A stretch of DNA of 64,000 nt from Pedobacter quisquiliarum (GCF_014642175.1 NZ_BMIL01000002.1:460854-524853), one strand, 5' to 3'. Shown: positions 19,380 through 29,444, counted from the stretch's first letter. Notes: generated by a model not told the origin, from the letters alone. Translations and numbers: made by a program.

Positions 19380-20225
19380 CTAAGGGTTCAGGTATAAGCT
19401 TTGGTTGATTTCAGGGATCAGTCCCTTTTCCGTAGCCATCTTGAATAGAATGTCAATCGCTTTCCTGCCTTCAGTCCCGAGATCCAGGGAGTATTGATTA
19501 ACGTAAAGTTCGATGTGCTTATACATCACCGCTTCTTCCATTTCCTGTGCGTGTTCACGAATGAAGTTAATGCCTGATTTGGGGTTTGCAAATGCGTATT
19601 CCACCGACTTGCGGAGTACCCGGTTAACTTTGTGCTGAACTTCCGGATCAATGTTCCGGTTGATGACAATACCGCCCAATGGGATCGCACAGCCGGTCAG
19701 GTTCTCCCAGAAACTTCCAAGGTCAACGATTCTCGACAGGCCTTTCTCCGCATAGGTAAACCTGTTTTCATGAATGATGAGCCCAAGGTCAATTTCACCG
19801 CTTAATAAGGATTCTTCAATATCAGAGAACACCTTTAACACTTTATTTTGCAGGTTTGGATAGGCAATGCCCAACAGGAAATTGGCCGTAGTCAGTACCC
19901 CTGGGATGCCGATGCTTGGACTGGAGCGCTCCAGCTGACTGGGATCGAGAAAACGTTCGTCTTTGCAGATGAGCAATGGCCCAACCCCAAAGCCTAAAGC
20001 GCTGCCAGAATCGAGCAGTGCATATTGTGCGGCAACATGTGCAAAGGCATGAAAGCTAAGCTTAGATATATCCAGCACGCCTTTGAGCGCCTTTTGGTTC
20101 AGCGTTTCTACATCGTCGAAATACACGTCGAACTCTAGTCCTTCGGTGTCAATCTTGTGGTGAATTAAGGCGTCGAAGATGAAGGTATCGTTGGGGCAGG
20201 GGGAAAATCCAAGGCTAAGTTTCAT
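19380..20225 (-). CDS. mqnD: 1,4-dihydroxy-6-naphthoate synthase
   Basis: 281 residues. The opening KLSLGFSPCPNDTFIFDALI is the family signature, and LGFGVGPLLI and LGLIIHENRFTYAEKGL are further conserved segments of the periplasmic-binding-protein-like fold. MqnD converts cyclic dehypoxanthinylfutalosine to 1,4-dihydroxy-6-naphthoate in the futalosine menaquinone pathway. With mqnB next to it in the same direction, the window shows that this organism makes menaquinone by the futalosine rather than the Men route. Confidence 0.93.
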   Translation of the reverse strand: MKLSLGFSPCPNDTFIFDALIHHKIDTEGLEFDVYFDDVETLNQKALKGVLDISKLSFHAFAHVAAQYALLDSGSALGFGVGPLLICKDERFLDPSQLERSSPSIGIPGVLTTANFLLGIAYPNLQNKVLKVFSDIEESLLSGEIDLGLIIHENRFTYAEKGLSRIVDLGSFWENLTGCAIPLGGIVINRNIDPEVQHKVNRVLRKSVEYAFANPKSGINFIREHAQEMEEAVMYKHIELYVNQYSLDLGTEGRKAIDILFKMATEKGLIPEINQSLYLNP

Positions 20226-20259
20226 GTGGTAAAAGTAAGGACTAGGGGAGGAGGATAAG

Positions 20260-20892
20260 TTAAGCGTTTGTCAAAAACCGGATTGCCCAGTCGTTCAGGT
20301 TCTCGATGGCCAGGTTGATCTGCCAGTTCTCGCGTTTTCGGGGCTCTACGAAGTTGGAGACAGCACGGACCTGAATGGAGGGGATGTGCAGCTGGTTGCA
20401 GCAGTAGAAGACAGCGGCGCCTTCCATGCTCTCCAGGTCTGGGGCTAAGCGCGCCTTGATGGCATTTATACTCGGCTGATGGCCATGGACCTTGTTTACG
20501 GTAATGGCCGTGCCGGTGGGCAGTTGAGGGCTGATTACGTCCTGCGGCGGAATGGCGGTGTAGCTGCTTTCGCCAAAGCCGAGCTGCTCGATGGGTAGGA
20601 ACTGCTCCTGATCTTCTGCGCCAAGCTCAGCGAAGGTGTCCGTACTCACCTGCACAACGGTTCCAGGGGGGAAATCCGGGTTAAAGCTGCCGGCAATGCC
20701 GAGGTTTAAAACCTGTTTGTACCGCGACTGATGTAGCTTGCGCCCAAGCGCAAAGGCTGTTGCTGTCATCCCAACGCCAGTTATCAGCACATCAAAGTCT
20801 GGCGTCTCCAGCTGGTTTTCATGCGCTAACTCGAAGTATTTCAGTATGTTTTTGATCTCGAAACCGGTGGCGGCCACCAATAGTGTTTTCAT
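20260..20892 (-). CDS. mqnB: futalosine hydrolase
   Basis: 210 residues of the nucleoside phosphorylase fold. LLVAATGFEIKNIL, VLITGVGMTATAFALG, NLGIAGSF and SMEGAAVFYCC are the fold's conserved segments, the last one carrying the ribose-binding Met/Glu. It removes the base from a futalosine intermediate, feeding the later steps including MqnD. It lies 34 nt upstream of mqnD on the same strand, so the two form an operon. Confidence 0.9.
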   Translation of the reverse strand: MKTLLVAATGFEIKNILKYFELAHENQLETPDFDVLITGVGMTATAFALGRKLHQSRYKQVLNLGIAGSFNPDFPPGTVVQVSTDTFAELGAEDQEQFLPIEQLGFGESSYTAIPPQDVISPQLPTGTAITVNKVHGHQPSINAIKARLAPDLESMEGAAVFYCCNQLHIPSIQVRAVSNFVEPRKRENWQINLAIENLNDWAIRFLTNA

Positions 20893-20932
20893 ATTGCTAA
20901 GGTAAAGAACTTTCTACTTAATGGTTTCTGCG

Positions 20933-20940
20933 TATATTTG
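20933..20940 (+). promoter_or_regulatory. -7 box TATATTTG upstream of queD
   Basis: TATATTTG matches the Bacteroidota -7 consensus TAnnTTTG exactly, 17 nt before the queD ATG. The -33 position (about 20911) reads TTT rather than TTG, so the upstream half is imperfect. Confidence 0.6.
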
Positions 20941-20957
20941 TAATCAATTCACAAGAA

Positions 20958-21368
20958 ATGATTTACATCACACGCAAAGCATCTTTTAATGCTGCACATA
21001 AATTATCCCGCCAGGATTGGTCTGACGACAAAAACAAAGCTGTCTTCGGAAAGTGCGCTAACCCAAACTGGCACGGACACAACTACGAACTTTTTGTAAC
21101 TGTTAAAGGTGAAGTAAACCCAGAAACAGGCTTTTTGGTGGATCTGAAGTGGTTGAAAGACATCATGAATATCCACGTGGTGGACAAGATTGACCACATG
21201 AACCTGAATCTTGATGTTGACTTCATGGCCGGTAAACTGGCTTCTACAGAGAACCTTGCCATTGCCATCTGGGACATTCTATTACCACACATTGAGGCTG
21301 CAAATGCCAGTCTGCACTGCATTAAAATTTATGAGACCGAAAACAACTATGTTGAGTACTTCGGTTAA
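20958..21368 (+). CDS. queD: 6-carboxytetrahydropterin synthase / 6-pyruvoyltetrahydropterin synthase family
   Basis: 136 residues. Zinc ligands are visible in NAAHKL and WHGHNYEL, the catalytic Cys in [14 protein letters not shown], the Asp/His in KIDHMNLN and the Glu in [12 protein letters not shown]. QueD makes 6-carboxytetrahydropterin on the way to queuosine; PTPS enzymes use the same substrate for biopterin-type cofactors. folE, which supplies dihydroneopterin triphosphate, follows 11 nt later, fitting a pterin/queuosine operon. QueD is preferred over PTPS by context and length. Confidence 0.87.
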   Translation: MIYITRKASFNAAHKLSRQDWSDDKNKAVFGKCANPNWHGHNYELFVTVKGEVNPETGFLVDLKWLKDIMNIHVVDKIDHMNLNLDVDFMAGKLASTENLAIAIWDILLPHIEAANASLHCIKIYETENNYVEYFG

Positions 21369-21379
21369 GGACAAGCAAA

Positions 21380-22015
21380 ATGGATAAACACACACAAGAT
21401 TTTACGGAAGAAGAAAACGAAGGGTACGTTAAAATTGACAGGTATAATCAAGAGCGAATTGACGCTATTGCTACCCATTATAAAGATATTCTTGAGCAAA
21501 TTGGAGAGGATCCAACACGTGAAGGCCTGGTAAAAACGCCGGAACGCGTAGCGAAAGCACTGCAGTTTCTTACCCACGGCTACGATACTAAGCCTGAAGA
21601 GATCCTTCGCTCTGCCATGTTTAAAGAGGATTATTCACAGATGGTCGTGGTGAAGGACATTGAGATCTTCTCGATGTGCGAACACCACATGCTGCCTTTC
21701 TTTGGTAAAGCACACATCGCTTATATCCCGAATGGGCACATCGTTGGTTTAAGCAAAATTCCAAGGGTTGTTGATGCCTATGCACGTCGTTTACAGGTGC
21801 AGGAAAGATTAACCAATGAGATCAGAGATTGTATACAATCGACCTTGAACCCTGCAGGTGTTGCCGTGGTTATAGAGTGCAAACACCTTTGTATGTCTAT
21901 GCGTGGCGTTCAGAAGCAGAATTCGGTGACCACAACTTCTGCGTTCACCGGGCAGTTTGCTAAAGAGACCACCAGGGCAGAGTTTTTGAGATTGATTACA
22001 GCAGGTTTACACTAA
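21380..22015 (+). CDS. folE: GTP cyclohydrolase I
   Basis: 211 residues. Zinc and active-site motifs are [18 protein letters not shown] and [12 protein letters not shown]; the N-terminal part [18 protein letters not shown] is also typical. It converts GTP to 7,8-dihydroneopterin triphosphate for folate and queuosine. It is the middle gene of queD-folE-fabD. Confidence 0.95.
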   Translation: MDKHTQDFTEEENEGYVKIDRYNQERIDAIATHYKDILEQIGEDPTREGLVKTPERVAKALQFLTHGYDTKPEEILRSAMFKEDYSQMVVVKDIEIFSMCEHHMLPFFGKAHIAYIPNGHIVGLSKIPRVVDAYARRLQVQERLTNEIRDCIQSTLNPAGVAVVIECKHLCMSMRGVQKQNSVTTTSAFTGQFAKETTRAEFLRLITAGLH

Positions 22016-22025
22016 ACATTATTCA

Positions 22026-22901
22026 ATGAAAGCATACGTATTTCCAGGTCAGGGGGCACAATTCTCTGGCATGGGCAAAGCATTATACCAGGATCCAGCA
22101 TCTAAGGATCTTTTCGAGCAGGCAAATGAGATCATGGGTTTCCGCATCAGCGACATCATGTTCGAAGGTACTGACGAAGCACTTAAACAAACCAACGTTA
22201 CACAGCCGGCCATTTTCCTACACTCCGTAATCCTTGCCTTATCCTTAAAGGAGAACTTCAAACCGGATATGGTGGCAGGTCATTCATTAGGTGAGTTTTC
22301 TGCCCTTGTTGCTGCAAAGGCACTCCAGTTTGAAGACGGATTGCGCCTGGTAATGGCAAGAGCAAATGCCATGCAACGTGCTTGCGAACTTCAGCCTTCT
22401 ACCATGGCCGCTATTTTAGGCCTTGCAGATGATGTTGTAGAGCGCATTTGTGCGGAAATTGACGAGGTTGTTGTGCCTGCAAATTATAACTGCCCAGGAC
22501 AATTGGTGATTTCCGGCAGCATTGAAGGCATCGATCTTGCTTGTGCAAAGCTTACTGAAGCTGGTGCTAAACGCGCTTTGAAGCTGAATGTAGGTGGTGC
22601 TTTTCATTCACCATTGATGGAGCCGGCAAGAATTGAGCTGCAACAAGCCATTGAAAATACAATTATTTTAAGTCCGCTGTGTCCAATCTATCAGAACGTT
22701 GACCCACGTCCGAACACAGATCCGGCACAAATAAAAGCCAACCTGATCACCCAGCTTACCGATGCCGTAAGATGGACCCAAACCATTGAGCAAATGCTTG
22801 CTGATGGCGCTACTGAATTCACTGAAGTAGGTCCTGGCAATGTACTTCAAGGTTTGGTTAAAAAGGTGAATAGGGCAGCTGTAACCAACAGCGCAGGTTA
22901 A
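22026..22901 (+). CDS. fabD: malonyl-CoA:ACP transacylase
   Basis: 291 residues. FPGQGAQFSGMGKAL starts the protein, GHSLGEFSALVAA carries the nucleophile Ser, GGAFHSPLMEPA the catalytic His, and TEVGPGNVLQGLVKK the C-terminal segment. It loads malonyl groups on ACP for fatty acid synthesis. It lies 10 nt after folE; the functional link to pterin genes is probably only transcriptional. Confidence 0.95.
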   Translation: MKAYVFPGQGAQFSGMGKALYQDPASKDLFEQANEIMGFRISDIMFEGTDEALKQTNVTQPAIFLHSVILALSLKENFKPDMVAGHSLGEFSALVAAKALQFEDGLRLVMARANAMQRACELQPSTMAAILGLADDVVERICAEIDEVVVPANYNCPGQLVISGSIEGIDLACAKLTEAGAKRALKLNVGGAFHSPLMEPARIELQQAIENTIILSPLCPIYQNVDPRPNTDPAQIKANLITQLTDAVRWTQTIEQMLADGATEFTEVGPGNVLQGLVKKVNRAAVTNSAG

Positions 22902-22935
22902 GAATTTTCTACGGGAATCCCGTTAATTACTGGTT

Positions 22936-25900
22936 ATGAGCATAGGCGCGAAAATAAGGTTTCTGTTACTGATTTTGAGCCTGTGCTGCATAGCCACTGC
23001 TGTATCACTAAAGCATTCCATTTCTAAAAAGGACCTGCTCGACCATGAAGCTTCTATTTTACAGGAAAACCTTTCTGTTCGGGAACATCTGGTCTACAAT
23101 TACCTGAAGGATCCTGCCGAGCTTAAAAAAGCACAAGCATTTCACCTGAATGAAGATTACGCACTGGATTTTATCCAGCGCTTCAAGTCTAAAGGAATAC
23201 AGGTACTGACCTTCAAAAAAAATGAACTTCTTTTCTGGAGCTCCTTTAAAGTCTTCCCAAAGGAAATCGCCAAAATTGGAGAAGGAAATTCCTTCAATCA
23301 TTTTCAAAATGGCTGGTCTGAGGTCATCAAAAAAACTACCGGCGACTTCACGATTGTGTTCCTGATTGAGGTCAAGAACCAGTATAAGTTTACCAATAAA
23401 TTCCTCAACAACAACTTCGTACCGACTTTAACGGATTCCAAAGCACTTACCCTGGCCAGTTATAACGATACGGAGGTGCAGGGCATCAATGACCACAATG
23501 GCAATCTGCTGTTCTTTGTGAAACTGCTGCCGGGTTATGTGGATACGATTTATTCTAACCTGGAGATCTGGTTGTGGGTTGTGGGCTTGTTCAGCTTCTG
23601 CCTGTTCATCAATTCACTTTGTGCCCTGCTGGTGCGTTCAGGCAGGTTGATGCTGGGCACTTTGGCCATTGCAGTGTTCTTCCTGATCCTGCGATTAACT
23701 GATCTGGAATTCGGCTGGTTCAATCACCAGTTCAACTTCCAGCTGTTTGATCCGAAAGTTTATGGGGAAAGCTACATGCTGCCCTCCCTCGGCGATTTCC
23801 TGCTGAACATCATTTCCCTCACCTGGGTGTTCCTGTTTGCCTATACTTACAAAGACCTTTACGTTTTACCCCCTAAGTTAAAGTCGAATAAGGTCGCCGG
23901 AATACTCCTGCACCTGCTGATGATGCTCATCTTTGTCGGCATTGGGTTTCTTTTCGATCATATCGTATATGGTTTGATCATCAATTCTAAGATCAATTTC
24001 CAGATCACGGACATTGTTGGCCTGGGTTGGCTAAGTTGGATCAGCATAGCCATCATCTGTCTGGTCTGGTTCAATGCCTTTATTTTAGGGTATATTTTGA
24101 TGACGCTAAGCAAGCAGCTGGAGATCAGCAACCGCCAGCGGCTCGTAATCTTCCTTGTGACGGCAGGCGTGTTTATGATCGGCTACCTGAGTCTGGAGTT
24201 TGCCATTTTCTTTACCGCATATTGCCTCTTTGTGCTGCTTCTGGGCTGGAACATCTATCTGCAACAGGCTAAATTCTACGTGTACATCTATGCTTCGATG
24301 TTCTTTTGCCTGGCATTCGTATCTGCCATGAAGTACCTGGAATACAACAGCAAGCGGGAGCAAACCATGCGTTACACCATTGCGCAACGCCTGCATTATA
24401 CCGACGATCCCAAAGTATTAATGGCCATTAAAACCCTTGAAGAGGGGGTTACCAAAGATAAGCTTGTGGCGCAAAGCTTTGTTGCCATCAACGAAAAGCA
24501 GCCTTCCACGTTGGATAAGTACATCAACAAAAACTTTCTGGAGGGCTACCTCACACAGTTCGAGAATACGGTACTCGAATATGGCAATGAAGCCACTTCA
24601 ACAGATTCCGTTCCCAATAAGCTGAGCTACTACCGCAATCTGGTGCGCTCCGGCTCTGTTAAAATCTCTACTTATTTCTACCGCTTAAATGATCCTTTTG
24701 GCTTTGAGAACTACTTCGGGATCATCCCGGTCTTTAATGAGCAACGGTTAATTGGAACGCTGTTAATAGAGCTTAAATCTCAGCAATACAACTACTATAG
24801 TAAGTTTCCGGAGCTGCTGCTTGAGGGTCGCACAACCCGGGAGGAGTCGTATAAGGATTATTCCTTCGCATTTTACAACAATGGGAAGCTATTCCGGCAA
24901 TCCGGACCGTACACCTATAAGTTGTCTGCGGGTGACTTTCAGGGCATGCAGAGTCCCACTTTTGTGGATGATGAAGAAGGCTACAATCACCTGGTATATA
25001 GCCCGGGAGATACGAAATTAATCATCATCAGTAAAGAGCATGTCGGTGCGGTGATGCATCTTGCTACACTTTCCTTCTTCTTCCTGGTGTTCATTATCTT
25101 CTCGGCTGCTTTGTACATTCTCATCTGGATGGTCAAGAACATTGACGAAAGCTGGACAGGTTGGTTCAACATCAACCGCTCGCTGATGATCAATGCAAAT
25201 AAGATCTTGTACAAGACCAGGATACAGTTCTCCATCATTCTTTCCGTTGTAGCGACCTTATTGATCGTGGGCTGGACCACCTACTTCTACATCAGTGCAG
25301 AGTACCGTAAACAACAGGATGAGCTGATGCGGGAGCGTGTGCGTAAGATCCAGATCTCCTTTGAAAAGCAGATTGCTGATGGGGGTTTGCCGGAAGTGAA
25401 TAGCCAGTCATTGTTGGACTTTAACCAGTTTGCAGATATGAATGCATCGTACCTGAACCTGTTCAACATCAAGGGCGATTTGCTGTTCAGCTCACTGCCC
25501 AATATTTATGAGAATGGCCTGATTGGAGATAAGATGGCCTCTAACGCCTACATCTATCTTCATGAGCTGCAACGTTCTGAGTTTCTGAATCCTGCGGAGC
25601 GGATAGGGGAGTTCACCTACTCTTCGGCCTATGCCCCGATACGGGATCGTCAGAATAAAACAGTCGCCTATATTGGACTACCCAATTATGGTAACGAGTC
25701 TGATTACCAGAGTAAGATCAGTTTGTTCGTGAATACGCTGATCAACATCTATGCGCTGGTTTTTGTTGCTATCGGAATTCTGGCGGTGTTTCTGGCCAAC
25801 CAGATTACCAGTCCACTGACCTTTATACAGGATAGTATCCGCAAAACGAAGCTGGGACAGATCAACAAACCGATCCTGTGGTCGCGCCATGATGAGATTG

Positions 25901-26646
25901 GGGCCTTGATCAAAGAGTATAATAAGATGATTGCGGCGCTGGAAGAGAGTGCAAGGAAACTTGCGCGTTCAGAGCGGGAGCATGCATGGCGGGAGATGGC
26001 CAAGCAGATTGCACATGAGATCAAAAATCCACTGACACCATTAAAACTGGGGGTACAGCTCCTGGAAAAGTCCTGGAGGGAACAGGATCCAAACTTCGAT
26101 AAGAAGTTCGATCGCTTCAACAAGTCCTTCATTGAGCAGATAGACAGCTTGTCTACCATTGCATCCGAGTTTTCCAACTTTGCCAAAATGCCCGATACCA
26201 AGCTTGAGAAGCTGCAGGTACTGCCGATTATTGAGGAGAGCAAAAGATTGTACGGCAGTGCAGATAACACGCAGATCATCATTGATAATCATGCAAAACA
26301 GAACGTACTCATTTGGGGCGATAAAGGACAGTTAAGCCGTTCTTTTAACAATCTGTTCAAGAATGCCATTGAGGCAGCAGAGGCCAATACTGTTCATTGC
26401 TTAATTTTCGTAAAGCTCTTTACAGAAGCCAATGAACTGGTGATTGAGGTTGCTGATAATGCCAAAGGCATAGACATCGCTTTGCAGGACCGCATATTCG
26501 TTCCAAATTTCACGACAACGTCTTCAGGTACAGGATTGGGGCTGGCCTTTGTAAAGCAAGCGGTGGAGAATGCTGGCGGTAGCATCACGTTCAGTTCGGT
26601 CGTGAATGAGGGTACAACTTTCTACTTACGCTTCCCAGTCGTTTAA
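22936..26646 (+). CDS. large multi-membrane sensor histidine kinase (NtrY-like)
   Basis: 1236 residues. The N-terminus has one membrane helix, an extracytoplasmic segment (~35-200), then about seven helices (~210-470). A second sensor region follows, and further helices (around 710-740, 780 and 965-985) flank another periplasmic part. A HAMP-like linker (ITSPLTFIQDSIRKTKLGQI) leads to the kinase: AKQIAHEIKNPLTPLKLGVQ has the phosphoacceptor His, NLFKNAIEAAE is the N box, VADNAKGID the G1 box and GTGLGLAFVKQAV the G2 box. G1 reads DNAKG where DNGxG is usual. No partner regulator is adjacent. It is probably an envelope-stress or nitrogen-type sensor; the signal is unknown. Confidence 0.9.
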   Translation: MSIGAKIRFLLLILSLCCIATAVSLKHSISKKDLLDHEASILQENLSVREHLVYNYLKDPAELKKAQAFHLNEDYALDFIQRFKSKGIQVLTFKKNELLFWSSFKVFPKEIAKIGEGNSFNHFQNGWSEVIKKTTGDFTIVFLIEVKNQYKFTNKFLNNNFVPTLTDSKALTLASYNDTEVQGINDHNGNLLFFVKLLPGYVDTIYSNLEIWLWVVGLFSFCLFINSLCALLVRSGRLMLGTLAIAVFFLILRLTDLEFGWFNHQFNFQLFDPKVYGESYMLPSLGDFLLNIISLTWVFLFAYTYKDLYVLPPKLKSNKVAGILLHLLMMLIFVGIGFLFDHIVYGLIINSKINFQITDIVGLGWLSWISIAIICLVWFNAFILGYILMTLSKQLEISNRQRLVIFLVTAGVFMIGYLSLEFAIFFTAYCLFVLLLGWNIYLQQAKFYVYIYASMFFCLAFVSAMKYLEYNSKREQTMRYTIAQRLHYTDDPKVLMAIKTLEEGVTKDKLVAQSFVAINEKQPSTLDKYINKNFLEGYLTQFENTVLEYGNEATSTDSVPNKLSYYRNLVRSGSVKISTYFYRLNDPFGFENYFGIIPVFNEQRLIGTLLIELKSQQYNYYSKFPELLLEGRTTREESYKDYSFAFYNNGKLFRQSGPYTYKLSAGDFQGMQSPTFVDDEEGYNHLVYSPGDTKLIIISKEHVGAVMHLATLSFFFLVFIIFSAALYILIWMVKNIDESWTGWFNINRSLMINANKILYKTRIQFSIILSVVATLLIVGWTTYFYISAEYRKQQDELMRERVRKIQISFEKQIADGGLPEVNSQSLLDFNQFADMNASYLNLFNIKGDLLFSSLPNIYENGLIGDKMASNAYIYLHELQRSEFLNPAERIGEFTYSSAYAPIRDRQNKTVAYIGLPNYGNESDYQSKISLFVNTLINIYALVFVAIGILAVFLANQITSPLTFIQDSIRKTKLGQINKPILWSRHDEIGALIKEYNKMIAALEESARKLARSEREHAWREMAKQIAHEIKNPLTPLKLGVQLLEKSWREQDPNFDKKFDRFNKSFIEQIDSLSTIASEFSNFAKMPDTKLEKLQVLPIIEESKRLYGSADNTQIIIDNHAKQNVLIWGDKGQLSRSFNNLFKNAIEAAEANTVHCLIFVKLFTEANELVIEVADNAKGIDIALQDRIFVPNFTTTSSGTGLGLAFVKQAVENAGGSITFSSVVNEGTTFYLRFPVV

Positions 26647-26663
26647 GAGATCCAATTCAGGGG

Positions 26664-27572
26664 TTAGTCGAGGTCTACTGAACCTTTACCCATCACGTAT
26701 CCATCTGCATATAAGATGATGGCATAGGTGCCCTTGATAAATTCCTTAGGATTCACCCACTGTATGCTATAAGCGGTGTTATCATCGTTAAAGGAGATTG
26801 TGATCATGTCACTGTATTGCATCTCCTGTCCATCCGCTTCAAACATGTTGCTTTCATTCGCAAGCAGGTTTCCTGCAGGATCAAAAACGCGAAGGTAGAT
26901 CTGGTGATAGTCTTTTTTAGCAAGTTGATTAGGTACTACGGTAAAGTCGATCTGTAGCTTCTTCGCCGAGGAGGCGCTTTTCGTGCTGCTGCTTTTGCCG
27001 TTGTTCTTCACACGGAAAGCCTGAACATTTACGTTTGCGGCCTTCAATGCTGCACTCGTTTTAACCAAAGCGTTGAGCTCCTGATTGTTTTGGGCAAGTT
27101 GCTCCGCTTTTTCATTAATCTGATCTACAGATTTTTGCAGGCTGTCGCGAACATTCTTCAGTTTGAGGTTCTCTTTACCCAATCGAGCAATCTCTTCATT
27201 GTAGTTGTATACAAATTCTTTTAACTCTTTGATCTGTCTTTGAGCGAGTGTAAGTTCACCTTGAGTAAGTTTTCCTTTTTCAAGTGCTGCCTTGAGCTCT
27301 GCAATTTTGATTCGGGCAAGATCCTGCTCTTTAATGAGTTTATCGTTCAATTGAAGGTTTATGGCGCTGACTTTATCGAGTTCCACTTCAATCTTTTCGA
27401 CTTCCAGCTTCAGCCGGTCTTTTTCGGTATTAACGGTTACGAACCGTTCATTCTCATGCTTATCTTTAAAATATAAGTAAACATTACTACCCAATAATGC
27501 AACAATGGCAATGGTCAGAAAAAAGATCTTGTTGCGATCACCCTTATTTATCTTGGTACTTTGTTCAGACAT
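26664..27572 (-). CDS. membrane-anchored coiled-coil protein, unknown function
   Basis: 302 residues: one N-terminal membrane helix (IFFLTIAIVALLGSNVYLYF), then a long heptad coiled coil (~45-180, rich in K/E/L), a Ser/Lys/Ala linker, and a C-terminal beta-domain of about 100 residues (LQIDFTVVPNQLAKKDYHQI ... YAIILYADGYVMG). The topology suggests the coil and the domain project outside the cytoplasm. It is convergent with the kinase (17 nt between stops). I do not recognise a named family. Confidence 0.75.
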   Translation of the reverse strand: MSEQSTKINKGDRNKIFFLTIAIVALLGSNVYLYFKDKHENERFVTVNTEKDRLKLEVEKIEVELDKVSAINLQLNDKLIKEQDLARIKIAELKAALEKGKLTQGELTLAQRQIKELKEFVYNYNEEIARLGKENLKLKNVRDSLQKSVDQINEKAEQLAQNNQELNALVKTSAALKAANVNVQAFRVKNNGKSSSTKSASSAKKLQIDFTVVPNQLAKKDYHQIYLRVFDPAGNLLANESNMFEADGQEMQYSDMITISFNDDNTAYSIQWVNPKEFIKGTYAIILYADGYVMGKGSVDLD

Positions 27573-27716
27573 TTTATCTTAAATAATAATGCTAAGTGTG
27601 GTTTACAGCTGTTTTTAAAAAATCTAACATACTACAAAACTTTAGAATATTGGCTAAAAGCAGCTTTGGATTGTATCAGACTTTAAATAAATTCGTTTAA
27701 ATGGTTAGCAAGCCAG

Positions 27717-27724
27717 TACTTTTG
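27717..27724 (+). promoter_or_regulatory. -7 box TACTTTTG upstream of the GHL10 gene
   Basis: TACTTTTG fits TAnnTTTG and lies 43 nt before the ATG at 27768. At the expected -33 distance the sequence is ATTCGTTT, not a clean TTG, so the promoter is only partly supported. Confidence 0.5.
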
Positions 27725-27767
27725 CATACTGTTATTCACACAAATACACATCAGTAAGAACTTAAGA

Positions 27768-29444
27768 ATGCCTAAAAACAAAATTTATGCAATTCTCATT
27801 GCACTACTCATAAGTACGCCCATTCTGGCGCAAACTACATCAAAAATAAATCCAAAACGTGAGTTTCGGGGAATATGGGTTGCAACTGTTACAAACATCG
27901 ACTGGCCTTCGAGGGCTGGATTGTCGGTAGATCAGCAAAAACAAGAGCTTATCGCTTTACTAGAATATCACAAAGGCAACGGTATGAACGCCGTTGTACT
28001 GCAGGTAAGACCTGCAGCAGATGCTTTCTACGCCAAGTCGCGTGAGCCCTGGAGCAAGTGGTTAATGGGGAAGCAGGGCCTTGCGCCAGCAGCCGGTTAC
28101 GATCCTTTGGAGTTTGCAATCAAAGAAGCACATTTCCGTGGTATGGAACTTCATGCCTGGTTTAACCCATATCGCGCCACCATGAGCGCCAATGAAGTTG
28201 TTAGCCCGGATCATATGACCCGCAAGAAACCGGAATGGTTCTTCAGCTACGCTGGAAAAAAGCAGTTCGACCCAGGAAAGCCGGAAGTACGTGAGCATAT
28301 CGTACAAGTGATCTTGGATGTTGTGAAAGGCTACGACATCGACGGCGTGCATTTCGACGATTACTTCTATCCTTACCCGGTAGCCGGACAGAAGATTCAC
28401 GATGAACAAACATACGCGCAGTATAGAAACGGTTTCAACAACATCAATGATTGGCGCAGAAACAACGTCGACATTTTGATTAAGGAGTTATCAGACAGCA
28501 TCCATCACTATAAAAAACACGTGAAGTTCGGCATCAGTCCGTTCGGCATCTGGCGGAACGATTTCGAACATGCGGAAGGTTCTTCCACGAAAGGCATGTC
28601 CAACTACACAGAGCTGTTTGCAGATTCACGGAAGTGGGTTAAAGAAGGCTGGGTAGATTACATCAATCCACAGATTTACTTCTCTTTCACCCGCAAGGCG
28701 GCCCCATTTGGCACCTTGGTAGACTGGTGGAGCAACAATACTTATGGAAGGCACCTGTACATCGGTCAGGCCGCATACCTCGTTAACCAGAAAGCAGAAG
28801 CTGCATGGCGCCTGCCGGAGCAAATTCCAGATCAGATCCGCTATATCCGTGATAACAATCGCGTGCAGGGTAGCGTGTTCTTCAGCTCAAAATCCTTCTC
28901 CACAATTGCACGTGCAGCAGGCGACTCCCTCCGTTTAAGCTTATACAAGTATCCGGCTTTGCCACCACAGATGCCTTGGCTGGACGAGATCGTACCCAAT
29001 GCACCGAAAGACTTCAGCGCAACAGCTACGCCTACTGGTGTGCAGTTAAAGTGGGAAGTTCCTTCAGCAGCTAGCGATGGCGAAACCGCTTCAGGCTACG
29101 TAATCTACAGATTTGAAGAGGGTGAACAAATTTCAGTAGCCGATCCAAAAAACATCCTCAAGATCAGCTTTGAAGATTATACCATGTTCCTGGATACACA
29201 AACAGAGAAAAATAAGCGCTATACCTATCTGGTTACCGCATTAGACCGTCTGAAGAATGAAAGTGATCCGACAGGACCAGTTGGGGTAGAAACCCGCGCG
29301 TCAGACTTTGATAAAAATGTGCTTTCGGTACATGATGTAAAGGATGACAAACCAAAAACAGATCTGGGCAATGGCCCAGGCAAGGGAAGCGTTAATGGGA
29401 CTGAAGTGAGCGCTGAAGAAGTTGTTATACAACCAGGACTGTAA
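27768..29444 (+). CDS. secreted GHL10-family glycoside hydrolase with fibronectin III domain
   Basis: 558 residues. A signal peptide (AILIALLISTPILAQ) is followed by the GHL10/DUF187 barrel: FRGIWVATVTNIDWPSRAG, VLQVRPAADAFY, HAWFNPYRA, GYDIDGVHFDDYFYPYP with candidate catalytic acids, and FGISPFGIWRN. An FN3-type domain follows (~425-515), then a hydrophilic tail of ~48 residues (VGVETRASDFDKN onward) that is antisense to the end of the neighbouring gene. Family members cleave peptidoglycan-type or related polysaccharides. It opens the amino-sugar locus. Confidence 0.88.
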   Translation: MPKNKIYAILIALLISTPILAQTTSKINPKREFRGIWVATVTNIDWPSRAGLSVDQQKQELIALLEYHKGNGMNAVVLQVRPAADAFYAKSREPWSKWLMGKQGLAPAAGYDPLEFAIKEAHFRGMELHAWFNPYRATMSANEVVSPDHMTRKKPEWFFSYAGKKQFDPGKPEVREHIVQVILDVVKGYDIDGVHFDDYFYPYPVAGQKIHDEQTYAQYRNGFNNINDWRRNNVDILIKELSDSIHHYKKHVKFGISPFGIWRNDFEHAEGSSTKGMSNYTELFADSRKWVKEGWVDYINPQIYFSFTRKAAPFGTLVDWWSNNTYGRHLYIGQAAYLVNQKAEAAWRLPEQIPDQIRYIRDNNRVQGSVFFSSKSFSTIARAAGDSLRLSLYKYPALPPQMPWLDEIVPNAPKDFSATATPTGVQLKWEVPSAASDGETASGYVIYRFEEGEQISVADPKNILKISFEDYTMFLDTQTEKNKRYTYLVTALDRLKNESDPTGPVGVETRASDFDKNVLSVHDVKDDKPKTDLGNGPGKGSVNGTEVSAEEVVIQPGL

